Assembly (NCBI GenBank): GCA_016297415.1
Contig: JAEDGQ010000013.1
Location: 1-29,965, forward strand
Origin: Treponema sp.
GTDB taxonomy: Bacteria; Spirochaetota; Spirochaetia; Treponematales; Treponemataceae
DNA length: 29,965 nt
Direction of reading: 5' to 3'
Shown: positions 1 through 7,446 of the stretch, piece after piece
How positions within the stretch are numbered: position 1 is the first letter of the stretch
Layout of the letters: each line of letters starts with the position of its first letter
Program-made: the position numbers and the translations under genes
The notes under the pieces: generated by a model
Database searches by the model: none
What the model was told of the DNA's origin: nothing
Seen by the model: the letters and a program-made list of their open reading frames with translations, nothing else

Positions 1-67
1 TTCGACAAGACGTTTTCACGACTGGAAGCCATTTTTAGCAGGGAATATATTATATGGCGTTTGCCCT
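1..67 (-). repeat. Partial copy of a foldback (MITE-like) element, cut by the window edge
   Basis: Bases 1-67 match the reverse complement of 17820-17886 at 63 of 67 positions by eye. They end in the same terminal sequence (…gcgtttgccct at 57-67). The rest of this copy lies left of the window. It ends about 34 bp before the putative -35 box of the helicase gene, so insertion may have touched that gene's upstream region. The two copies are in opposite orientation. Confidence 0.8.
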
Positions 68-100
68 ACTCTCACAGACATAAAAAATCCAAAAATTTTA

Positions 101-129
101 CGGACAAAAATTAAAAAAAATACTATATT
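101..129 (+). promoter_or_regulatory. Putative promoter of the UvrD-type helicase gene
   Basis: CGGACA (101-106), 17-nt spacer, TATATT (124-129), then only 9 nt to the ATG at 139. No Shine-Dalgarno sequence is present. The -35 box matches TTGACA at 4 of 6 positions. The arrangement resembles other genes in this window that look leaderless. Confidence 0.4.
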
Positions 130-138
130 CATATTCCA

Positions 139-2232
139 ATGGCTGCAGATTTATCAGATTTAAAAAATGAATTGAATCCGGAACAGTACGAAGCTGTTAT
201 GACAATTAACGGACCTATTCTCATTATTGCCGGAGCAGGTTCAGGAAAAACACGTGTAATTACATTCCGTATTGCACATATGCTTAATTCAGGAATTCCT
301 CAAAGTCAGATTCTTGCACTTACCTTTACAAACAAGGCTGCAAGAGAAATGGCAGAACGCATAAAAGAACTTACAGGTAAAAAACTTCCTTTTCTTACAA
401 TCTCTACTTTTCATGCTTTTGGAGTAAAAGTTTTAAGACAGGACATTGCAAAACTTGGATGGCGTGAAAATTTTTCAATTTATGACGAAACGGACAGAAA
501 CGCCCTTATCAAAGAAACAGGAAGAGAACTCAGATATTCTCCGGAAGCACTTGATATTTACAAAATCGGAATTCTTATTTCTGATATAAAAACAGGCCGC
601 AAACAGTGGAATGCAGAAAATGAAATGTATAAGGAACTGTATGAAGGTTATCAGGAAGGCCTGAAACTTTACAATGCTGTTGATTTTGACGATTTAATTG
701 TTCTTCCCATAAGACTTTTTAAGGAGTTCCCTGAAATTCTGGAAAGCTACAGACAGCGCTACAAATATATCATGGTAGATGAATTTCAGGACACAAGTCA
801 CCAGCAGTATGAAATGATGCACATTCTCGCAGATCAGAACGTTGCAGTGGTTGGGGACGATGACCAGTCCATTTATTCCTGGCGTGGAGCTGATTATCAG
901 AACATTTTGAATTTTGAAAAAGACTTTCCTGCCGTAAAAGAAATCCGCCTCGAACAGAATTACAGGTCTACAGGTACAATTCTTGCAGCGGCAAACGGTG
1001 TCATTAAACACAACACAAACAGAAAAGACAAACAGCTTTGGTCTGGAAACGGTGAAGGAAAGCCTATTGAAATCTACATGCCTGACAATGAAACTGCAGA
1101 AGCAGATTTTGTTGTAGAAACAATTCAGTCTATCTGCGTTGAAGAAAAAAGAAAGTATGATGATTTTGCAGTTTTAATCAGATCCAATGCCCAGTCCCGC
1201 CCCATAGAAGAAGCATTTCTTCAGGAAAATATTCCCTACACAATGAGCGGCGGTACATCTTTCTTCCAGCGAAAAGAAATCAAAGATGTTATCTCTTATC
1301 TGCGTGTTATTGCAAATCATGATGATGATGTAAACCTTCTCAGAATCATAAATGCACCAAGAAGAGGAATTGGTCGTGCCACCGTTGAAAAACTTAATCA
1401 GATTGCAAAAAATCTGGGCTGCTCTCTTTATGATGCAATAAATGCACTTCTCGAAGTACCGGAAGATGAAGCAGACCTTTTTATGCAGAACCTTAACTCA
1501 TCTTTTTCTGATGGTTCCCAACTTGAAGATTTTTCAGAAGGAACAAAAGATGCATTAAAAGGTTTCGTTAAAATAATTGAAGACAGCAAATCCATGCTTG
1601 GGGGCCACGGTCTTGCAAAAAAAGTCCGCAGCCTCATTGAAGACATTCATTATTTTGATTATCTCATTTCCGAAAATCCAAAATCGGAAAAAGCTGCCAG
1701 ATTCAAGTATCTCAATATTGAATCCCTTATCAATTCCATAGAAATGTGGGAAAACAATCCTGAAACAGAAGATCCGAATCTTTATAACTATCTCAATAGA
1801 ATCACACTTCTCAGTCGTGACGATATGGATGACGATGACGACAAAGGTAAAGTTAACCTTATGACAATTCACGCGTCAAAAGGTCTTGAATTTCCTGTTG
1901 TATTCATCGTTGGTACAGAAGAAGGCCTTATTCCCCACGGTCGTGCTGTAGATGAAGGGGGAGATGCAGCAGTTGAAGAAGAACGGCGTTTATTCTATGT
2001 AGCCATAACAAGAGCCAGAGATAAACTTTATATTTCTTCATGTCAGAAAAGACGTCATCAGCAGTCTGTGGTAGAATGCAAAACGAGCCGTTTCCTTGAA
2101 GAAATACCAGCATCTCTTGTTCAGTACCACGAACCATCAAAAGAAGTAGATGCAAAAACGGCAGAAGAATTTCTTGCTAATATGAGAAAACGATTTTCTG
2201 CACCTATTGTTCCTGGATTTTCAAGAAAATAA
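139..2232 (+). CDS. uvrD: UvrD/PcrA/Rep-family ATP-dependent DNA helicase
   Basis: Superfamily 1A 3'-to-5' DNA helicase that unwinds duplex DNA in repair and replication restart. Visible motifs are the Q-motif region LNPEQYEAV (12-20), Walker A AGAGSGKT (31-38), Walker B VDEFQDTS (213-220), GDDDQSIYSWRGA, the motif IV region QNYRS (273-277), and motif VI VAITRARDKLY (from about 621). Its 697 residues fit the family, and both RecA-like cores with their 1B/2B inserts appear intact. UvrD, PcrA and Rep cannot be separated safely from motifs alone, so the symbol is a family label. The ATG at 139 has no ribosome binding site but follows a promoter-like sequence by 9 nt. A foldback repeat ends at position 67 upstream. 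No clear terminator follows; the next gene has its own strong ribosome binding site. Confidence 0.93.
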   Translation: MAADLSDLKNELNPEQYEAVMTINGPILIIAGAGSGKTRVITFRIAHMLNSGIPQSQILALTFTNKAAREMAERIKELTGKKLPFLTISTFHAFGVKVLRQDIAKLGWRENFSIYDETDRNALIKETGRELRYSPEALDIYKIGILISDIKTGRKQWNAENEMYKELYEGYQEGLKLYNAVDFDDLIVLPIRLFKEFPEILESYRQRYKYIMVDEFQDTSHQQYEMMHILADQNVAVVGDDDQSIYSWRGADYQNILNFEKDFPAVKEIRLEQNYRSTGTILAAANGVIKHNTNRKDKQLWSGNGEGKPIEIYMPDNETAEADFVVETIQSICVEEKRKYDDFAVLIRSNAQSRPIEEAFLQENIPYTMSGGTSFFQRKEIKDVISYLRVIANHDDDVNLLRIINAPRRGIGRATVEKLNQIAKNLGCSLYDAINALLEVPEDEADLFMQNLNSSFSDGSQLEDFSEGTKDALKGFVKIIEDSKSMLGGHGLAKKVRSLIEDIHYFDYLISENPKSEKAARFKYLNIESLINSIEMWENNPETEDPNLYNYLNRITLLSRDDMDDDDDKGKVNLMTIHASKGLEFPVVFIVGTEEGLIPHGRAVDEGGDAAVEEERRLFYVAITRARDKLYISSCQKRRHQQSVVECKTSRFLEEIPASLVQYHEPSKEVDAKTAEEFLANMRKRFSAPIVPGFSRK

Positions 2233-2273
2233 AAAAAAATTGAATATCGTAATAATGCAAATTTAAGACAGTA

Positions 2274-2279
2274 TATAAT
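2274..2279 (+). promoter_or_regulatory. Putative -10 box for the Ala-rich lipoprotein gene
   Basis: A perfect TATAAT lies 50 nt before the ATG at 2329. No good -35 hexamer is seen at 16-18 nt, so this is tentative. A very AT-rich leader follows and ends in a strong GGAGGAG ribosome binding site (about 2313-2319). Confidence 0.3.
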
Positions 2280-2328
2280 AGCAGACTGACATTATTATAT
2301 AAATATCTCAAATGGAGGAGATAGAAAA

Positions 2329-2898
2329 ATGAAATTGAACAAAATCGTTTCAACACTGGCAGCAGTTGCAGCAGTTGCAATGCTCGCTTCTTGTGGTTCA
2401 GGTTCATCTGAAGCTCCAGCTGCAGCAGCAGCTCCAGCAGCATCAGAAAAACCAGCAGCAGCTACAGAACCACCAAAGTACACATTCGAAGGTGACGTTC
2501 TTAAGATCGAACTCGAAAATATGTACTATGATGAATTCCTTGTTTACGCAGATTCAGCAGCATCTGGCGGTTGGGCAGCAAAACTCCTTAGCCCAGATTC
2601 ATTTGCTGAAGCAATCGTAACATTCCCAGCTGGAACATACGAAGGTCTCGTATCAGAAGACGCTCCAGATGGAAACCACGATGCTTTCAACGTAGTTGTT
2701 GACGGTGTATTCTACCGTACATTCCCTTCTGATCCACCAATCGGAACATTCGAATTAACAACTCGTACACCAATGAAGCTTGTATTCGATACAGAAAAAA
2801 CTGTAACAGTTCGCATTCAGCAGAACGACCCTAACAAGCCAAACAAACCAGGTGAAAATGGTATGAAGCTTGACTTCATCCAGTTCACAAAGAAATAA
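2329..2898 (+). CDS. Ala/Pro-rich lipoprotein with a carbohydrate-binding-module-like beta domain
   Basis: Predicted exported lipoprotein of 189 residues. The signal peptide ends in a lipobox LASC (Cys22). An Ala/Pro/Glu low-complexity linker (about 23-50) follows, then a compact domain (about 51-189) rich in alternating hydrophobic residues and ending in MKLDFIQF. The pattern of that domain (…AGTYEG…, …VVVDGVFYRTF…, …LDFIQF at the end) recalls CBM6/CBM35-type jelly rolls. That is inference only; no binding site was identified. The ribosome binding site GGAGGAG is strong, and codon choice is biased to C-ending codons such as TTC, ATC, AAC and CTC, unlike the neighbouring genes. Together these suggest high expression. 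A good intrinsic terminator at 2917-2951 makes it a single-gene unit. I do not recognise the family by name. Confidence 0.85.
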   Translation: MKLNKIVSTLAAVAAVAMLASCGSGSSEAPAAAAAPAASEKPAAATEPPKYTFEGDVLKIELENMYYDEFLVYADSAASGGWAAKLLSPDSFAEAIVTFPAGTYEGLVSEDAPDGNHDAFNVVVDGVFYRTFPSDPPIGTFELTTRTPMKLVFDTEKTVTVRIQQNDPNKPNKPGENGMKLDFIQFTKK

Positions 2899-2916
2899 TT
2901 TGGATTGATTAGATTC

Positions 2917-2951
2917 AATACCCGGAGGTTTACTTTCGGGTATTTTTTTTT
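2917..2951 (+). terminator. Rho-independent terminator after the lipoprotein gene
   Basis: Stem aatacccg (2917-2924) pairs with cgggtatt (2937-2944), with a 12-nt loop and a run of T to about 2951. Confidence 0.85.
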
Positions 2952-2999
2952 GTTATTTGCACTGTCAATTTTTATATTTTAAATACCGATAATATAATA

Positions 3000-4028
3000 A
3001 TGAAAAAAATTATATTATCTTCCGTTCTTTTATCAGTACTAATCTTCACATCATGTAAAACTACAACCGAATTAGAAAAATCATATCCTGCCCCATCCTC
3101 TTCAATTGATGCAGTTGAGTTCAATGAAGTCTGGGGATATGTTATGAACAAAAGGGAAAAAGACTACACACCAGAGCTTCCTGTTACAGATATTGGTTAT
3201 TTTATTTCTGCTGTCAACACATTTTCAGAACTGGATCAAGTGCTTCCAAAAGAGAAATTTTTTAACAACACCTCAGCAAGAGTTCATCTTGTAACAAGCT
3301 GTGATTCAAAAGCACAAACACATCTTTTATTAAGTCCTGAATATTCTCTAAGAGATAAAATTATTGATCAGCTTATTGCTGCCACAGAAACTTACGATGG
3401 CCTTCAAATTGACTGGGAACTTGTCCCTGCTGATGATGCTGAACATTTCGCCCAGTTTCTAAAAATTCTTAAATCAAAACTAAATGGAAAAATGCTTTCT
3501 GTGGCTATTCCTGCCCGAATAAAAACTCTTGAAAAAGACGCATATAATTATGAAACAATATCATCTATTGCAGACAGAATAATTATTATGGCTTACGATC
3601 AGCATTGGTCTACAAGTAAGCCTGGATCAATTGCTGGAACTGACTGGTGTGAAAAAATTGCAGATTACGCTTTAACAAAAATTGAACCAGATAAGCTTGT
3701 AATGGGAATGAGTTTCTACGGCAGAGCCTGGAGGGATGATACTGAAGGCGGAAAAGCATATATTTACAGTTCAACAGAAAAATTAATAAAAGAACATAAA
3801 GTCAAAAAAATCGTGAGAGATGAATATTTAACACCGTCATTTACATTTACTAAAAAATTAACCATCACAACCTGGTATGATGATGCAACAAGCCTAAAAT
3901 TAAGAACAGAAATGTATAGAAACAAAGGCGTAAAAAACTTATCTTTCTGGAGAATTGGACAGGAAGATAAGAATTACTGGCAATATTTAAAAGTCGATAA
4001 GAACAAGCAGGCTTTACAGTTGAACTAA
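3000..4028 (+). CDS. Lipoprotein with a glycoside hydrolase family 18 domain
   Basis: Exported 342-residue protein with a signal peptide ending IFTSC (Cys19 as probable lipidated residue; the box is loose, as is common in spirochaetes). The rest is a GH18 TIM barrel. DGLQIDWE (133-140) is the DxxDxDxE catalytic motif, with catalytic Glu140 and Asp138 present but the usual Asp/Asn at position 136 replaced by Gln. IIIMAYDQHW, MGMSFYGRAW and a late LSFWRIG are further GH18 barrel strands with the expected aromatic residues. Such proteins cleave chitin-like or peptidoglycan glycans (SleL/YaaH type) or have lost activity. A cell-wall or dietary glycan role is inference. The ATG at 3000 lacks a Shine-Dalgarno sequence and sits in AT-rich promoter-like DNA just after the preceding terminator. 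Confidence 0.85.
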   Translation: MKKIILSSVLLSVLIFTSCKTTTELEKSYPAPSSSIDAVEFNEVWGYVMNKREKDYTPELPVTDIGYFISAVNTFSELDQVLPKEKFFNNTSARVHLVTSCDSKAQTHLLLSPEYSLRDKIIDQLIAATETYDGLQIDWELVPADDAEHFAQFLKILKSKLNGKMLSVAIPARIKTLEKDAYNYETISSIADRIIIMAYDQHWSTSKPGSIAGTDWCEKIADYALTKIEPDKLVMGMSFYGRAWRDDTEGGKAYIYSSTEKLIKEHKVKKIVRDEYLTPSFTFTKKLTITTWYDDATSLKLRTEMYRNKGVKNLSFWRIGQEDKNYWQYLKVDKNKQALQLN

Positions 4029-4095
4029 AAAAATAGAAAAGGGGCTGTCCAATAAGTAATGACCGCTACAGTCATTACTTATTGGACAGCCCCTT
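4027..4095 (-). terminator. Long perfect hairpin acting as terminator after tRNA-Arg
   Basis: A 25-bp perfect inverted repeat (4039-4063 with 4071-4095) has a 7-nt loop. On the minus strand it is followed by a T-rich run (complement of 4027-4040), so it can end transcripts from the tRNA-Arg gene and the operon upstream. On the plus strand it lies 10 bp past the GH18 stop codon and has no T run. The arm begins with GGGGCTGTCC, the same ten bases found in the terminator after greA (21947-21956). Confidence 0.75.
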
Positions 4096-4097
4096 AG

Positions 4098-4172
4098 TGA
4101 GACTGGCGTGATTCGAACACGCGACCCTCTGCTTAGAAGGCAGATGCTCTAATCCAACTGAGCTACAATCTC
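4098..4172 (-). tRNA. tRNA-Arg (anticodon TCT)
   Basis: Read on the minus strand, the acceptor arm GAGATTG (from 4172) pairs with CAGTCTC (ending 4099), with discriminator A at 4098. The D-arm TAGCTCAGTTGG and the T-arm core GTTCGAATC are canonical. The anticodon stem TCTGC/GCAGA encloses loop CTTCTAA, giving anticodon TCT, which reads AGA. The 3' CCA is not encoded (sequence continues ACTAAG), so it must be added by tRNA nucleotidyltransferase. It follows a lipoprotein gene by 52 bp on the same strand and precedes a strong hairpin. Confidence 0.95.
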
Positions 4173-4224
4173 GTTAAATTAAATATATCAAATTTTGAAA
4201 GTCTATGCAACAGACTGTAAAAAA

Positions 4225-5163
4225 TTAAAGCTGACCTTTTTTAATCTGTACGGATCCCAGATCGAGAGGAATTGAATAAACTGATTTAATATTATCAGCA
4301 TCCCACACAACTCCTACAGCGAAGAATTGAACAAAATAAGTATCCTCTTCATCAGGAGATGAACTGTACAAGAAATCATCATCCCCGTTTTCTGGAATTT
4401 TAAAGAAGGATGGATTTTTTTTATCATCTTCATCAAAAAAGTCGAATGAACAACCATTATAACGGCCAGGCTCAACAAGAACCAGATCGCTCTTATGGAT
4501 TTCTGTACCAGTTATACAATCAATCCATTTATCTTCTTTTTCAATCCAATCACAAAACTGTATTTTTCCAGTACTTTTTCTATAGCATAAAAAATGGATA
4601 TAACTTCCACCATATCTGGACATTTCGGAATCGACTTTATGAGGATAAGAAACACCTGCAAAAAAGTTTGGATTAACAGCATCAATATGATTTTTTATAC
4701 GGAAATAAACACGTGTGTTGCTTCCACGGGAAGGAATAAAATAATTTTTATTATAAATATGTCCTTCATCATTATAGTAATAGCAAAGGGACAATTTCTG
4801 ATAAAAATAATTTGAAGAATTTTTATCACCAGTTAATTTTTGAAAAGCAGTAGAACTATTAGAATTGTTATTACTTGAAGAACCTAAGGTATTAATATAA
4901 TCCCGTTCTCTTTTTAAGTCCTCTGAACTGTTATAAATTTTATAATAAATATCAGTGCCTGAAAAATTATCGCTTTTTTCGTTAGTTTCAAAATCAAAAT
5001 AAAGAGTCAAGTAATCTTCAGATTCATACAACGGTTCGTTGTTAACAACAGTTGGCGCTTCTACAATTAAAATATCTTCCAGACCACATGATATAAAAAA
5101 AACACCCAGAAGAACAATTACAAAATAAATCTTTGATTTTGATACTTTCCAGGTGTTTTTCAT
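4225..5163 (-). CDS. Hypothetical lipoprotein, Ser/Asn/Asp-rich
   Basis: Exported protein of 312 residues with a basic N-terminus, a hydrophobic segment (about 12-24) and a lipobox-like FISC (Cys26). The mature part is rich in Tyr, Ser, Asn and Asp, with a Ser/Asn run near residue 95 and acidic stretches towards the C-terminus. No catalytic motif is apparent and I do not recognise the family. It looks like a surface or periplasmic beta-rich protein, as an inference from composition. It follows the membrane-anchored TPR gene by 32 bp on the same strand and is the last protein gene before tRNA-Arg. The start at 5163 has no Shine-Dalgarno sequence; the signal peptide supports this start. Confidence 0.75.
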   Translation of the reverse strand: MKNTWKVSKSKIYFVIVLLGVFFISCGLEDILIVEAPTVVNNEPLYESEDYLTLYFDFETNEKSDNFSGTDIYYKIYNSSEDLKRERDYINTLGSSSNNNSNSSTAFQKLTGDKNSSNYFYQKLSLCYYYNDEGHIYNKNYFIPSRGSNTRVYFRIKNHIDAVNPNFFAGVSYPHKVDSEMSRYGGSYIHFLCYRKSTGKIQFCDWIEKEDKWIDCITGTEIHKSDLVLVEPGRYNGCSFDFFDEDDKKNPSFFKIPENGDDDFLYSSSPDEEDTYFVQFFAVGVVWDADNIKSVYSIPLDLGSVQIKKGQL

Positions 5164-5195
5164 AAATTTTACAATCTTACAATCTTTATTGAAAA

Positions 5196-5852
5196 TTATT
5201 CTGATTTAGCTGCTTTAATTGCAATTACACGGCTTTTTGCAACTGCTGTAAAACGTGATGTTGGGTGAAGGTCAGAAATCTTTTCATAAGCTGCTACAGC
5301 ATCATCTGTTTTTCCAGCAGCTTCATTTACACGACCAAGATTGAAATATGCATGATCAATGAGAAGGAAGTCTTCTGACTTTATAGCTTTTGAGTAGTAA
5401 GAAATTGCTGAATCATTATCGCCAAGGTTTTCTGAACAAACAGCAGCGTTAAAGTAACAGATAGGTGCAGTATAAACTGATTTTTTTGAATCCCCTGCTT
5501 TTACCCATGCAGAACGGCTTGCTTCATAATCTTTTTTCTGGAAAAGAATGTCAGCTTTAAGCATGTTAGCTCTTACACCAACAATACCACTCTTAACTGT
5601 AAGTTCTTCAAGAGCTTCGAGAGCTTTGTCCTGACGAACAATAAGATCAGATTCTGAAATACCAGCACCTTCATTTCTGAATTCAAAATCAATCTTATCA
5701 AGAGTAGAAATTCCCTTTTCTGTTGCTTTTTTATTTAAAGAACCTGCAGTAACAACTAATGCAGCAAATACAATAAGTATTACAAAAACTCCACCAATAA
5801 CTTTGATGTTGCTTTCGATAAATGTTTCAATTTTTGATTTTTCTTTACTCAT
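5196..5852 (-). CDS. Membrane-anchored tetratricopeptide repeat protein
   Basis: A 218-residue protein with a short cytoplasmic N-terminus (MSKEKSKIETF), one transmembrane helix (roughly 17-40) and an extracytoplasmic helical domain. At least two clear TPR units lie in the C-terminal half (AICYFNAAVCSENLGDNDSA…, HAYFNLGRVNEAAGKTDDAV…). Topology and size resemble YfgM-like envelope TPR proteins, but identity is not established. The ATG at 5852 is preferred over an in-frame GTG at 5861, because AAAGGAG (complement of 5861-5867) lies 8 nt before the ATG and overlaps the GTG. It follows the sigma-54 activator by 34 bp and is followed by a lipoprotein gene at 32 bp, so all three are probably co-transcribed. 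Confidence 0.82.
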   Translation of the reverse strand: MSKEKSKIETFIESNIKVIGGVFVILIVFAALVVTAGSLNKKATEKGISTLDKIDFEFRNEGAGISESDLIVRQDKALEALEELTVKSGIVGVRANMLKADILFQKKDYEASRSAWVKAGDSKKSVYTAPICYFNAAVCSENLGDNDSAISYYSKAIKSEDFLLIDHAYFNLGRVNEAAGKTDDAVAAYEKISDLHPTSRFTAVAKSRVIAIKAAKSE

Positions 5853-5886
5853 AAAAATCACTCCTTTTATTCTATTTTAAATATTT

Positions 5887-7437
5887 TTAGCGAATATGCA
5901 ATTCATTTAACAAACGAGATACATAAGTACGCTGAATTCCAAGAATCTTGCCAGCTTCTGTCTGATTCCATGATGTTTCATTAAGAATTTTTGTAACATA
6001 AGCTGTTTTAAATTTATTTATTGCAGTTTTTAATGTTCTGTCATCATCGTGTCCGATTTCATCGGCTATAAGTGTATAACTGTCAGAATCTGATTTTGCG
6101 TTATTTTCAACAGACTGTGAATTAATACGCAAATCCTCTGCCTGAATTAAATCCGGTTTACCAAGAACACAAGCCCTTTCAATAGAATTTTCCAATTCAC
6201 GAATATTACCTGGCCAGAAATAAGTCAAAAGTGCTTTTTCTGCACCAGCCGAAAATCCGGAAAAATTCTTTTTTGTTTCATTACTAAACTTTGAAAGGAA
6301 GAACTTTGCCAAAGGTAAAATATCTTCCTTGCGTTCCCGTAGAGGTGGAATATTTAATGGCATAACATTGAGGCGGTAAAATAAATCTCCACGGAAAGTC
6401 CCATCAGAAACCATTTTTTCAAGATCTCTGTTAGTTGCAGCAATAATACGAACATCAGTAGTAATTGTTTCACTTGATCCGACTCTTTCAAAGCTGTGAT
6501 TCTGCAGTACACGGAGGAGTTTTGCCTGAAGATCTAATGGCAATTCACCAATTTCATCAAGAAACAAGGTGCCTCCATCAGCGGCTTCAAATCTTCCCTT
6601 TCTGTCATTAACAGCATCTGTAAAAGCGCCTTTTACATGACCAAACAATTCACTTTCGAGTAATGCTGGTGATAATGCAGCACAGTTTACTCTGACAAAT
6701 GGCTTTTCAGCTCTTAAAGATCTTAAGTGAATCTGTTCGGCAAACAACTCTTTACCGACGCCACTTTCGCCCGAAATAAGAATTGTTGTATTTGCACGGG
6801 CTACTTCATCAATAACATGAAGCAAATCGTTTACAACAGCACTTTTTGCAACGAAAGGATGATAATTTTTTCCACTTTGAATATTACTCTGAAGCACAGA
6901 AATCTTATCCTGAGCAGCTCTGTAAGAATCTGCATTAAGATATGCAATTCCTGCCTGATTGGCTAAAAGTTCAAGAATATCAAGGTCACCGTCATCAAAT
7001 AATCTGTTTTCAGATTTATTTAAAAGTTCAATAACACCAATACACTGACCTTTAACCCTCATTGGGATTGCAATCATGTTTCTGGAAATATAACCTGTTT
7101 TGTTTTGTACTGTGGAAGAAAAACGTGGATCTTTTCCTACGTTATTAAGAATAAGACTTTTGTTGTTTTCTACAACCCAGCCTGCAATACTGTTTTTTTC
7201 TACAAGAATATTTTTTGCTTCTGCGCCTTTAGGACCAAGGGCAACAACAAAATGGAGGGTATCATCTTCTTTATTTACAAGAAGAATGGACGAAGACTCA
7301 CATTCGACTAAACGCATTGCCGATTCAAGAATGTATACAAGCAATGCGTTTACGTCTGAATAATTGGAGTTGATTCGTCCATTAATTTCGATGAGTGTTT
7401 TAAGTTTTTCTAATCCAAGAGAATTTATGTCACTCAT
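5887..7437 (-). CDS. GAF-domain sigma-54-dependent transcriptional activator (Fis-type HTH)
   Basis: Enhancer-binding protein that would use ATP hydrolysis to open sigma-54 RNA polymerase promoters. An N-terminal GAF sensor domain (about 20-170) is followed by an AAA+ domain with Walker A GESGVGKE (223-230), GAFTDA (270-275), Walker B GTLFLDEIGELP (289-300) and an RERK arginine region (about 368). A C-terminal Fis-type helix-turn-helix (about 485-516, NQTEAGKILGIQRTYVSRLL) completes it. The sigma-54-contacting loop is normally GAFTGA; here the second Gly is Asp. No response-regulator receiver domain is present, so control is probably through a small ligand or protein binding the GAF domain. 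It starts 9 bp after cmk-rpsA with no Shine-Dalgarno, suggesting coupling. The target genes cannot be read from this window. Confidence 0.93.
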   Translation of the reverse strand: MSDINSLGLEKLKTLIEINGRINSNYSDVNALLVYILESAMRLVECESSSILLVNKEDDTLHFVVALGPKGAEAKNILVEKNSIAGWVVENNKSLILNNVGKDPRFSSTVQNKTGYISRNMIAIPMRVKGQCIGVIELLNKSENRLFDDGDLDILELLANQAGIAYLNADSYRAAQDKISVLQSNIQSGKNYHPFVAKSAVVNDLLHVIDEVARANTTILISGESGVGKELFAEQIHLRSLRAEKPFVRVNCAALSPALLESELFGHVKGAFTDAVNDRKGRFEAADGGTLFLDEIGELPLDLQAKLLRVLQNHSFERVGSSETITTDVRIIAATNRDLEKMVSDGTFRGDLFYRLNVMPLNIPPLRERKEDILPLAKFFLSKFSNETKKNFSGFSAGAEKALLTYFWPGNIRELENSIERACVLGKPDLIQAEDLRINSQSVENNAKSDSDSYTLIADEIGHDDDRTLKTAINKFKTAYVTKILNETSWNQTEAGKILGIQRTYVSRLLNELHIR

Positions 7438-7446
7438 CGAGATTAA

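Noticed and set aside
694..1011. Antisense reading frame inside the helicase gene, and similar frames opposite other genes
   Set aside because: These are opposite-strand shadows of well-supported genes, without ribosome binding sites or recognisable motifs.
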